Shown: positions 1 to 5,445 of the stretch, piece by piece
Layout of the letters: the number at the start of each line of letters is the position of its first letter
Position numbering within the stretch: the first letter of the stretch is position 1
Assembly: GCA_003159055.1 (NCBI GenBank)
Contig: PMLH01000605.1
Span: 1-5,885 of the forward strand
Direction of reading: 5' to 3'
Origin: Myxococcales bacterium
GTDB taxonomy: Bacteria > Myxococcota > Polyangia > Fen-1088
DNA length: 5,885 bases
Notes under the pieces: generated by a model
Told to the model about the DNA's origin: nothing
The model's database searches: none
The model's input: the letters and a program-made list of their open reading frames with translations, nothing else
Program-made: the position numbers and the translations under genes

Positions 1-1
1 C

Positions 2-574
2 GACGGCGTCGAGCTGCACGGCGCGAATGGATATCTGCTTGAGCAATTTCTAAGTCCACACAGCAACCAACGCGACGATTCGTGGGGCGGATCGGTCGAG
101 AAACGGATCGGCTTTGTGGTCGAGGTCGTCAAGCGGGTCACCGCAGCCATCGATCCCCACCGGGTGGGAATTCGTCTTTCGCCCTACGGCACCAGCGCCG
201 GGATGAAGCCGTATCCGGAAATCGACCAGACCTATCTTGAGCTGGTCGCGCGTCTTTCGCCCTACGGTCTGCAATACATCCACCTCGTCGACCATTCGTC
301 GATGGGCGCGCCCAAGGTGCCGGAATCACTCCGGCGAACCCTCAGGCGGGCGTGGCCGCGTACGGTGATTCTCGCGGGTGGGCTCGACCGAACCCTGGCC
401 GAGGCGGCGCTGCGTGACGGCAAGGGCGATTTGTTCGCCTTCGCGCGTTCGTTCCTCGCGAACCCTGATCTGGTCGCGCGCATGGAGCGGAACCTTCCGC
501 AGATCCCGCCCGATCCGGCGACCTTCTACACGCCCGGTCCCAAAGGTTACACCGACTATCCGTCGGCCACGTAA
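2..574 (+). CDS. Old Yellow Enzyme family NADH:flavin oxidoreductase / alkene reductase, C-terminal part
   Basis: Partial gene: the reading frame is open from the window edge and ends at TAA 572-574, leaving about 190 residues of a family that is usually 350-370 long. The visible part begins at the family's hallmark substrate-binding stretch, ELHGANGYL, where His6 and Asn9 (window numbering) form the HxxN pair. It continues with NQRDDSWGGSVEKR (family form NxRxDxYGGSxENR), RLSPYGT, the phosphate-binding strand ILAGGLDR, FARSFLANPDL, and the C-terminal tail GPKGYTDYP typical of the NemA/OYE branch. Members are cytosolic FMN enzymes that use NAD(P)H to reduce activated C=C bonds or nitro compounds; the natural substrate cannot be read from sequence. 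Small departures are Trp for the usual Tyr in DxYGG, and Ala for the usual Gly in the FGR(P)F motif near the FMN phosphate. Family assignment is secure; nemA-like identity is probable only. Confidence 0.93.
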   Translation, partial: DGVELHGANGYLLEQFLSPHSNQRDDSWGGSVEKRIGFVVEVVKRVTAAIDPHRVGIRLSPYGTSAGMKPYPEIDQTYLELVARLSPYGLQYIHLVDHSSMGAPKVPESLRRTLRRAWPRTVILAGGLDRTLAEAALRDGKGDLFAFARSFLANPDLVARMERNLPQIPPDPATFYTPGPKGYTDYPSAT

Positions 575-610
575 CCTGCGCCACCGCGAAAGTGGTTCTT
601 GCACTGGTGC

Positions 611-639
611 TTGTCGGTAGCGGGTGCGGGCCTTATTCT
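611..639 (+). promoter_or_regulatory. Possible sigma70-type promoter for the amidohydrolase gene
   Basis: TTGTCG at 611-616 and TATTCT at 634-639 each match the consensus at 4 of 6 positions and are 17 bases apart. The predicted start of transcription (about 646) lies only 3 bases before the TTG codon at 649, so the mRNA would be almost leaderless. If translation instead starts at GTG 592, this site lies inside the coding region and is probably chance. Confidence 0.3.
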
Positions 640-648
640 CGCGCCGCT

Positions 649-1446
649 TTGGACATCATTGACGCTCACGCGCACGCATTTCCCGATTCCATTGCCAAGC
701 ATGCCGTCACCTCGCTGTGCGGACAGGGGCTCTGGCACGAGATGCGCAACCATCACGACGGCACCACCACCGGTCTGATCACATCGATGGACCGGGCGGG
801 CATTGCTCGCGCGGTGCTTTGCTCGGTGGCAACCAAGCCCACGCAAGTCGAGAAAATCACCGACTGGTCCGTCAGCATCGCCAGCGACCGGCTGATTCCC
901 TTCGCGTCGATCCATCCTGACTATGCCGAGCCCGAGCGCGAGATCGACCGTATCGTCGGCGTTGGCCTGCGCGGTCTCAAGTTCCACCCGCAATACATGA
1001 ATTGCGCGGTCGACGATGCCCGCTGCCTGCGCATCGCGCGGGCAGCGGCGCGCGCCGGTTTGGCCATCGAGTTCCATGGCGGCTACCATCCCGCGTTCGA
1101 GAAGCACGACGTGGGCTCGCCGCTGCGGCTGCGACGCCTGCACGACGCGGTTCCGGGCCTGCGTCTGGTGGCGTGTCACCTCGGCGGCATGGACGACTGG
1201 CAAGGCGTGATCGACTACCTGGTCGGTTGCGACATTTACCTCGAAACCAGCTTCACGCCATACTGGTGTCCGCCGGACATCATGGCCACGATTCTTGCGC
1301 GCCACAGTCCGCACCGGATTCTGTTTGGCACGGATTCGCCGTGGACCGACCAGGCTGCCGAACTGGCCCACTTCCGCCGTCTTCCGCTCTCGGCCGAGGG
1401 CTTTGAGCTGGCCCTGGCGAAGAACATGGCGGAACTGTTGGGGTAG
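649..1446 (+). CDS. Metal-dependent amidohydrolase (amidohydrolase-2 family, TIM barrel)
   Basis: A protein of 265 residues with the signatures of the amidohydrolase-2 superfamily, whose members hydrolyse or decarboxylate small carboxylated or cyclic compounds in the cytosol. The N-terminal metal motif DxHxH is DAHAH (residues 5-9). Further family motifs are LKFHPQY (Lys111, His113), EFHGGYHP (His143), ACHLGG (His177) and FGTDSPW (catalytic-type Asp229). The metal set is therefore complete and the enzyme is likely active; its substrate is unknown. I chose TTG 649 because the family typically starts a few residues before DxHxH (here MDIIDAHAH). The frame also opens at GTG 592, adding 19 residues (VLALVLVGSGC and onward) that resemble a short hydrophobic leader but have no basic n-region and a poor lipobox (GSGC). 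Neither start has a Shine-Dalgarno. It follows the flavoenzyme gene by 74 bases (17 with the longer start) and ends 13 bases from the convergent gene at 1460. Confidence 0.9.
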   Translation: MDIIDAHAHAFPDSIAKHAVTSLCGQGLWHEMRNHHDGTTTGLITSMDRAGIARAVLCSVATKPTQVEKITDWSVSIASDRLIPFASIHPDYAEPEREIDRIVGVGLRGLKFHPQYMNCAVDDARCLRIARAAARAGLAIEFHGGYHPAFEKHDVGSPLRLRRLHDAVPGLRLVACHLGGMDDWQGVIDYLVGCDIYLETSFTPYWCPPDIMATILARHSPHRILFGTDSPWTDQAAELAHFRRLPLSAEGFELALAKNMAELLG

Positions 1447-1459
1447 TCGAGCCTCTGCC

Positions 1460-2068
1460 TCAACTGAGCTTGAAGGGGTAGCTGATGATCTGGCTGGTGC
1501 CGGCGGCCGGGAACCGCAGGCGGCCGACCACGTCCCTGATGCAGTCGTAAAGACCGTGTCGTTGCAAGACGGACGGTGCCTCCACGCGCACGCCGCGCAC
1601 GGTTCCGGCGCGTTGGATGCGGAACTTGATGGTGACTTTGCCTGGCACGTAGGTCTCGGGATCGGGTCGCGCGCGCGTAATGCAATCGAGGATCGCCGTC
1701 TCCTGCGAGCGAAAGCGTTCGTCGATTTGGTCTTGGCCGAGCTCGGGCAGTTCTTTGTCGTTCGACATGTCCAGGCGAAGCACGTCGGGCGTCGAGAGCT
1801 CGTCCCCTTGAGCCACGGGGCGCAGATCCGCAGCAGAGAGGCGTACCGGCTCGCTTTCCGGTTCGCCCGCTGGCGCTTCCCCTGCGGGACCGCGCGCGAT
1901 GCGAGCTGCACTGCGGGAATGCCTCTTCGGTTTCTTGCCTGCAGCCGGGGCGCCAGCGTCGGCGCCCTTCGTGGCGACGGCCTCGGTCGAGGATTTCTGA
2001 TGCTGCCAGTAAAGGTAGCCCCCGAAGGCGAGCCCGGCGATCAGAAGTCCCAGCAAGAATCCCTTCAT
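1460..2068 (-). CDS. Membrane-anchored AgmX/PglI C-terminal-domain protein (TonB-C-like)
   Basis: A protein of 202 residues in three parts. Residues 3-21 form one hydrophobic helix right after the start (signal anchor, no lipobox). Residues 25-115 are low-complexity Ala/Gly/Pro/Lys/Glu sequence, presumably a flexible periplasmic linker. Residues 116-202 form a domain of the type annotated AgmX/PglI C-terminal in myxobacteria: ERFRSQETAILDCI, then GKVTIKFRIQRAGTVRGVRVE, then LYDCIRDVVGRLRFPA and a closing YPF. Cys129 and Cys176 sit in the two conserved xxDCI motifs and could form a disulfide. The layout resembles TonB-type periplasm-spanning proteins; the domain is named for M. xanthus gliding-motility proteins but is widespread there, so motility is not implied. 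The start is ATG 2066-2068, the only good one before the hydrophobic helix, without a Shine-Dalgarno. It lies 82 bases downstream of the prepilin peptidase on the same strand. Confidence 0.87.
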   Translation of the reverse strand: MKGFLLGLLIAGLAFGGYLYWQHQKSSTEAVATKGADAGAPAAGKKPKRHSRSAARIARGPAGEAPAGEPESEPVRLSAADLRPVAQGDELSTPDVLRLDMSNDKELPELGQDQIDERFRSQETAILDCITRARPDPETYVPGKVTIKFRIQRAGTVRGVRVEAPSVLQRHGLYDCIRDVVGRLRFPAAGTSQIISYPFKLS

Positions 2069-2077
2069 CGAGGGACC

Positions 2078-2083
2078 AGCCTA
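2078..2083 (-). promoter_or_regulatory. -10-like hexamer 9 bases before the AgmX-like gene
   Basis: Read on the minus strand this is TAGGCT (TANNNT), ending 9 bases before ATG 2068. No -35 element is recognisable 16-18 bases upstream. It is listed because the same hexamer-to-start distance occurs before the starts at 649 and 4879. If real, the gene has its own near-leaderless transcript rather than depending on the prepilin peptidase transcript. Confidence 0.22.
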
Positions 2084-2092
2084 CAACGAAGC

Positions 2093-2112
2093 CCGACCTG
2101 CAGCGAGGTTGG
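2093..2112. repeat. Short inverted repeat between the prepilin peptidase and AgmX-like genes
   Basis: CCGACCT (2093-2099) and AGGTTGG (2106-2112) can pair over 7 positions around a 6-base loop, with one G.T pair as plus-strand RNA and one A.C mismatch as minus-strand RNA. Both flanking genes are transcribed on the minus strand, where the pairing is imperfect and no clear U-run follows. A weak terminator after the prepilin peptidase or a chance palindrome are both possible. Confidence 0.2.
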
Positions 2113-2150
2113 CGCAACGCGCTTGGTGCGTGGGCTCTCTTCCGCTTGTG

Positions 2151-3104
2151 CTATCCGCCCAGGATCGCCCGCTCGATCAGGACCCGCACGTGGTCGCGCA
2201 GGAAGAGATAGCCGAGTGCGCTGGCGGCCAAGAAGGGCCCGAACGGAACTTCGGTGCGGCGGATCGACGCTGCTGGTGGCGAGTCGCCGGCAGTTGCGGC
2301 GGGATCGGGTGGTGCTGCCTCTGTCTGGTCGGCACTCTCGGGTTGCGTCGGAGAAACGTTCGCTGGCTCGCCGCGCCTCTTTCTTTGCACCAACAGAACC
2401 GGGACGCTGATTGCGATGCCAACCAGGGACGCGCAGAAAATGATGGGCGGCAGGGCCTTCCAGCCGAGCAGGGCGCCCATCAGCGCCAGCAGCTTGCCGT
2501 CGCCCAGCCCCAGGCCTTCGCGGCCGGTCGAGTAGTAGTACGCGTCGGCGATGAGGCGCACCACGAGGTAGCCGGCGGCGGCGCCAATCAGGCGTTCAAG
2601 CCAGGCGACGTCGCCGGTCGCAAAGCCGGCAGCGAAGAAGACCGCGACAGCCGGCAGGGTGATGACGTCGGGCAGACGTTTGGTGTCGAGGTCGATGAAG
2701 GTGAGTACCACCAGAACCGCGACGAAGGCGAAATACACCGCGTAGCGCGCGACGCGCACGCCAAGCGGGAGAGGTGCCGCATCGAGGGCGAACACCCAGA
2801 AAACCAGGAGCGAAAGCACGCCAGTCAGTGCCTCAACCAGCGCATGCCGCGCGGAGAACTTGGCACCGCAATGCCGGCAACGCCCGCGCAAGAGCCAATA
2901 TGAAAGGATGGGGATGTTGTCGCGGGGCTTGACGTGTGCCCCGCAAGAAAAACAGTGCGATGGCGGCGAAACCACTGACATCCCACGCGGAATGCGCGCG
3001 ATGCATACGTTGAGAAAGCTCCCCCACAGGGCTCCGAAACCGGCCGCGCCGATCAGCGCCGGGATTCGCCAGGGCGCTAGAGTGTCTGCAAGAGCTGGGT
3101 TCAC
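2151..3104 (-). CDS. pilD: Type IV prepilin peptidase / N-methyltransferase (A24 family)
   Basis: A 317-residue polytopic inner-membrane aspartyl protease that cleaves, and in full-length members N-methylates, type IV pilins and type II secretion pseudopilins. The N-terminal domain has GSFLNVCIARIPRGMS (28-43) and the zinc-type cysteines C51/C54 (CFSC) and C76/C79 (CRHC), followed by ARHALVEALTG. The peptidase part has FIDLDTKRLPD (Asp138) and GLGLGDGKLLALMGALLGW with the GxGD aspartate Asp202, so both catalytic aspartates are present. PFGPFLA (288-294) precedes the last membrane helix. About eight hydrophobic segments are visible. Unusual is a hydrophilic loop of roughly 45 residues (241-286), rich in Pro, Ala and Glu, before PFGPFLA, where homologues usually have a short loop. 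I chose GTG 3102-3104 because hydrophobic sequence begins about 10 residues later; the frame stays open upstream but reads as non-homologous basic sequence over the divergent gene. No pilin genes are adjacent; the symbol gspO would be equally valid. Confidence 0.93.
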   Translation of the reverse strand: MNPALADTLAPWRIPALIGAAGFGALWGSFLNVCIARIPRGMSVVSPPSHCFSCGAHVKPRDNIPILSYWLLRGRCRHCGAKFSARHALVEALTGVLSLLVFWVFALDAAPLPLGVRVARYAVYFAFVAVLVVLTFIDLDTKRLPDVITLPAVAVFFAAGFATGDVAWLERLIGAAAGYLVVRLIADAYYYSTGREGLGLGDGKLLALMGALLGWKALPPIIFCASLVGIAISVPVLLVQRKRRGEPANVSPTQPESADQTEAAPPDPAATAGDSPPAASIRRTEVPFGPFLAASALGYLFLRDHVRVLIERAILGG

Positions 3105-3146
3105 CGCTAGACGGTAACATTTGATGGTAGATTTCGCCGCCTCTTG
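3105..3146. promoter_or_regulatory. Divergent start region between prepilin peptidase and lipoprotein genes
   Basis: Only 42 bases separate the two opposite start codons, so both promoters must sit here or inside the opposing genes. On the plus strand there are TAACAT (3115-3120) and TAGATT (3128-3133); on the minus strand TACCGT (3116-3111), 6 bases before the GTG, and TACCAT (3129-3124). None has a convincing -35 partner, and neither gene has a Shine-Dalgarno. The region is AT-richer than its surroundings. Which hexamers are used cannot be decided from sequence. Confidence 0.4.
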
Positions 3147-4016
3147 ATGTGGATGCCTATTCAAAAAGCGCTGGTTGCGACCGCTCTCGTCGCTGCCCTC
3201 GCCGGTTGTGGCGGGAAGGGTGCCGCTGCCGTGCGCGCGCCTGTCGAGACGTTGGATGATGCGCTTTCTCCGGCGAGGCTCGCAGCCGAGCTGCGCAAGC
3301 AGGGCGGCGGCCACGTGCATGCCACGGCGACTTTTTACGTGGATCTGGCTGGCTCGCGTGCAGTCGCCGGCAAGCCCGCTTCGCCACCCACGGTGACGAC
3401 CACAACCGATCTGTGGCTGGACAAGCACGGCAATTTCCGACTGCTGGAAGTTAACGACCAGGACGGCGGGCGCGAAATCGTGCGGGTCGGCGCCGACATT
3501 GCGGTGGCGCTACGCTACGGCAAGATGATCAGGCGGGCCGCGCAGGATGCGGAGAGTGCGCGCACCCTTGCCGAGGCGCTGGGCGCGCCCTGGGCCGCGT
3601 GGGAAATCGTGCGCAGACAGATCGAGGTCGAAGGCAGCGCAGGTGGGTATCGTTTTCGGTTGGGCACGCAGCGGGGCAATCTTCCCATCGGATTTGCGGC
3701 CACAGAAGGCTTGCGCAAGTGGCGCGACAGCGTGGTCGTGAAAAGCCTGGAAGGGCAGGCGACTTTGCAGCCCGGCGGAAAGGCCTTGCTCGCCTTTGCG
3801 TGCCAGGCTGCTTACCAGGCCACGCGCGATGGTGTTGCGGTCGAGGGCAACGTCGCTGTGTCGATGTCGGTCGACCAGCTCGGCAAGACGGCCGAGATCG
3901 TGCTTCCTCCGAGCGAAATTCTGCACACTCGCCAACGGACCGTGCTCGAAGAAAAGGCCTTGCTGGGGGGAATTGGCGCCTCGGCCTGGCCAGCGGGCAA
4001 GAAAGGTTCGCCCTGA
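3147..4016 (+). CDS. Predicted lipoprotein of unknown function
   Basis: A protein of 289 residues. It opens with a typical lipoprotein signal: a short n-region with Lys7, a hydrophobic stretch (8-18) and the lipobox LAGC with Cys21 as the lipidation site. Glycine follows the cysteine, so an inner-membrane retention aspartate is absent and an outer-membrane location is plausible. The mature part has alternating strand-like segments: HATATFYVDLAG, TTTTDLWLDKHGNFRLLEVNDQDGGREIVRVG, YGKMIRR, then YRFRLG and GNVAVSMSVDQLGKTAEIVLP. It ends in a charged RTVLEEKALLGG helix. The middle is loosely reminiscent of LolA/LppX-like lipid-carrier folds, but I cannot identify a family. Start choice is uncertain among TTG 3144, ATG 3147 and ATG 3153; all keep the signal. 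There is no clear Shine-Dalgarno. The gene is followed 13 bases later by the gene at 4030, probably in the same operon. Confidence 0.85.
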   Translation: MWMPIQKALVATALVAALAGCGGKGAAAVRAPVETLDDALSPARLAAELRKQGGGHVHATATFYVDLAGSRAVAGKPASPPTVTTTTDLWLDKHGNFRLLEVNDQDGGREIVRVGADIAVALRYGKMIRRAAQDAESARTLAEALGAPWAAWEIVRRQIEVEGSAGGYRFRLGTQRGNLPIGFAATEGLRKWRDSVVVKSLEGQATLQPGGKALLAFACQAAYQATRDGVAVEGNVAVSMSVDQLGKTAEIVLPPSEILHTRQRTVLEEKALLGGIGASAWPAGKKGSP

Positions 4017-4019
4017 GGG
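4015..4019 (+). promoter_or_regulatory. Ribosome binding site deciding the GTG 4030 start
   Basis: GAGGG overlaps the TGA stop of the lipoprotein gene (TGAGGG) and lies 10 bases before GTG 4030. It is the clearest Shine-Dalgarno in the window and belongs to an internal cistron, suggesting reinitiation by ribosomes finishing the upstream gene. Confidence 0.5.
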
Positions 4020-4029
4020 TAGACCGAGC

Positions 4030-4824
4030 GTGAAAAGCAATCCGCATATCACGGTGGTTCGTGCCGAGCTGGTCGCGCCCGATGATGGCGAGCGGCTTGC
4101 GCACCTGCGCCTGCATCGCGGCCTGATCGTTCGTCGCGCACTGCTTGCGAGTGCGATTCGTGGCTTCTGTCCGCTTCCGGTGGCCGACGACTTGTTGTGC
4201 CGGCGGATTCACGCCGGGCTCTTGCAGAAGCTGGCGGCCCTGCGTCAGGTCGACCTGCCGCCCGATTGCGCGTCTCTTCTGGCCGATGCGGGCGGCACTG
4301 GAGCCGCAGCCAGTCTGTCGTTTACCGCCGTGGCCGCGCTGGTTGCCAAGTTCGCAGGGCGGAAATTCCTGGCCTTGCTTGCGGCAGGTCGCAGCGCCGA
4401 GGACATGGCGCGCACGTTCTTGCGCGCTACCTTGTTCGACCACTATTGCGCCCAATTGCACGTGGGCGGCCCCATGACCGCCGCCACGGCCAACCGTCTT
4501 TCCGGCTGTCTCGATGTCGGCGCAACCGATCTCTCGGCCGGGCCGATCTTGGAAGCGTTCCGGCAAGGCGGACGGGTGCTGGGCCGTTCTTTGTTGGAGG
4601 CGCCGAGCTGGGTTTTTCGTCGAATTGCCAAGCTGGGCGAACGGTTCGTTCAAAGTGGCGGTAATCCCGACGTGCTCGATGCGTTCCCCGAGGTGGCTGC
4701 GGGCGAAGACACGTGGCTGGACCGAGCCGCGCAATCGGTCGACGCCGCCCTGGCTCGGGCGGGTACCGGTTCCATACGGGAGGCGGTCGAGCAGTTTGAA
4801 GAAGGATGGAACCGGACGATTTGA
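4030..4824 (+). CDS. Conserved-looking helical protein of unknown function
   Basis: A protein of 264 residues, with no signal peptide, that I cannot assign firmly. After a strand-like start (ITVVRAELV) most of it looks alpha-helical. Two amphipathic or hydrophobic stretches stand out: LIVRRALLASAIRGFCPLPVADDLLCRRIHAGLLQKLAAL (32-71) and LSFTAVAALVAKFAGRKFLALLAAG (96-120). The pattern of a helix, then PLPVADDLL, then a leucine-rich helix recalls DUF697- or EcsC-like membrane-associated proteins (P-x-P-x-x-D after a hydrophobic helix), but this is only a resemblance. No catalytic motif is evident. Four cysteines (47, 57, 80, 140) are scattered, with another at 160. The frame is open upstream into the lipoprotein gene, but GTG 4030 with its GAGGG is the natural start; GTG 4054 is an alternative. 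Tight spacing after the lipoprotein gene suggests a joint envelope-related role. Confidence 0.83.
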   Translation: MKSNPHITVVRAELVAPDDGERLAHLRLHRGLIVRRALLASAIRGFCPLPVADDLLCRRIHAGLLQKLAALRQVDLPPDCASLLADAGGTGAAASLSFTAVAALVAKFAGRKFLALLAAGRSAEDMARTFLRATLFDHYCAQLHVGGPMTAATANRLSGCLDVGATDLSAGPILEAFRQGGRVLGRSLLEAPSWVFRRIAKLGERFVQSGGNPDVLDAFPEVAAGEDTWLDRAAQSVDAALARAGTGSIREAVEQFEEGWNRTI

Positions 4825-4840
4825 CCCTTGCGGTCGATGA

Positions 4841-4869
4841 TTGAGCAGCGCTGCGCGCTTTGCTAACAT
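4841..4869 (+). promoter_or_regulatory. Probable promoter of the rsfS-rlmH operon
   Basis: TTGAGC (4841-4846) and TAACAT (4864-4869) are separated by 17 bases, the ideal sigma70 spacing, and each matches 4 of 6 consensus bases. The predicted start of transcription (about 4876) is 3 bases before the GTG at 4879, leaving no room for a Shine-Dalgarno. It lies in the 54-base gap after the preceding gene. Confidence 0.45.
4844..4864. repeat. Inverted repeat filling the spacer of the rsfS promoter
   Basis: AGCAGCGC (4844-4851) pairs with GCGC-tt-TGCT (4855-4864) around a TGC loop: 8 base pairs with a 2-base bulge. It occupies nearly the whole gap between the -35 and -10 elements. It could be an operator, part of a terminator for the upstream gene (though no U-run follows), or chance in GC-rich DNA. 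Confidence 0.25.
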
Positions 4870-4878
4870 CCTGGGTAC

Positions 4879-5445
4879 GTGACCACTCGCAAAGCCCCGA
4901 TCAAGAAGAGCAAGCATCGCCCCACCGCGAAAGCCACCGCCCGTCCAAAGAAGAAGGTGGCGCGCAAGCAGGCTCCAAAGCCCAAGTTGCGCCCGCGACG
5001 AGCACCCGCGCCGGATCTGCCGGCCGTGAGTGCCGCCGAAGCGCGGAGCCGTCGCGATTCCTTGGCCAATGCCAAGGCCGCGATCGCCGCTGCGCTCGAC
5101 AAAAAGGCCGTCGAGCCGGTGCTGATCGACGTGTGCGGACGGGCCAGCTACGCCGATTTCATCGCGGTGGTCAGCGGTCGCAGCGACCGCCAGGTCGACG
5201 CCATCGCGGAAGGGGTTTGCGAGAAGATGGCCGCGCTTGGGCGTCGTCCGCTCGGGCGCGAGGGCGCGCGCAATGGCCGCTGGGTCCTCATCGACTTCGG
5301 CGACGTGGTGATGCACGTCTTCTACCATCCCTTGCGCGAGGTCTTCGACATCGAGAGTCTGTGGATCGACGCCCCTCGCGTAAAACTGCAAGTGCCCGCC
5401 GAAGCGAGAATCGACGACTTGTCTGGAAACGATCGCCTAGCGTGA
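4879..5445 (+). CDS. rsfS: Ribosome silencing factor RsfS (Iojap/RsfA family) with basic N-terminal extension
   Basis: A protein of 188 residues. The conserved domain spans about 62-168: LANAKAAIAAALDKKAVEPVLIDV, then GRASYADFIAVVSGRSDRQVDAIAEGV, RPLGREGARNGRWVLIDFGDVVMHVF and ESLWIDAPRV, a near textbook RsfS series. The family binds ribosomal protein L14 (uL14) on the 50S subunit, blocks joining of the subunits and lowers translation when nutrients are scarce. Usual length is about 105-130 residues. The extra roughly 60 N-terminal residues are Lys/Arg/Pro/Ala-rich: 18 Lys or Arg in the first 41, with no acidic residue before Asp46. GC at third codon positions stays high there (about 38 of 50 codons), supporting real translation. 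GTG 4879 is chosen because the promoter lies directly before it; GTG 5026 would remove the tail but has no ribosome site. The usual neighbour nadD is not upstream. The stop overlaps the rlmH start. Confidence 0.95.
   Translation: MTTRKAPIKKSKHRPTAKATARPKKKVARKQAPKPKLRPRRAPAPDLPAVSAAEARSRRDSLANAKAAIAAALDKKAVEPVLIDVCGRASYADFIAVVSGRSDRQVDAIAEGVCEKMAALGRRPLGREGARNGRWVLIDFGDVVMHVFYHPLREVFDIESLWIDAPRVKLQVPAEARIDDLSGNDRLA

Noticed and set aside
1444..1470. Possible bidirectional terminator between the convergent genes
   Set aside because: The only pairing I could draw (TCGAGC with GCTTGA) needs a loop of about 15 bases and has no U-run.
556..1911. A 451-codon minus-strand open frame spanning the amidohydrolase and part of the AgmX-like gene
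   Set aside because: It overlaps two genes with clear family motifs in other frames and has no recognisable domain itself.
1295..2410. A 371-codon plus-strand open frame opposite the AgmX-like and prepilin peptidase genes
   Set aside because: It crosses the end of the amidohydrolase and runs antisense to two motif-supported genes; the translation is low-complexity and Arg-rich.
2109..2903. A 264-codon plus-strand open frame antisense to the prepilin peptidase
   Set aside because: The Gln/Gly/Glu-rich translation has no domain, while the opposite strand carries intact zinc and GxGD motifs.
3105..3428. N-terminal extension of the prepilin peptidase by 108 residues
   Set aside because: Family members begin shortly before the first membrane helix, and the extension overlaps the divergent lipoprotein gene in antisense.
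3796..4029. Upstream extension of the helical-protein frame into the lipoprotein gene
   Set aside because: The extension is Arg-rich and overlaps the lipoprotein coding region; GTG 4030 has its own GAGGG site.
3529..5391. A 620-codon open frame on the minus strand opposite the lipoprotein, helical protein and rsfS genes
   Set aside because: It is antisense to three well-supported genes and its translation is Arg/Gln/Ala-rich without any recognisable motif. Such frames arise readily opposite GC-rich coding DNA.
4860..5441. Upstream extension of the rlmH frame through the whole of rsfS
   Set aside because: RlmH homologues begin at MKI(L/T)VxAVGK, which coincides with GTG 5442; the extension is an out-of-frame reading of rsfS.
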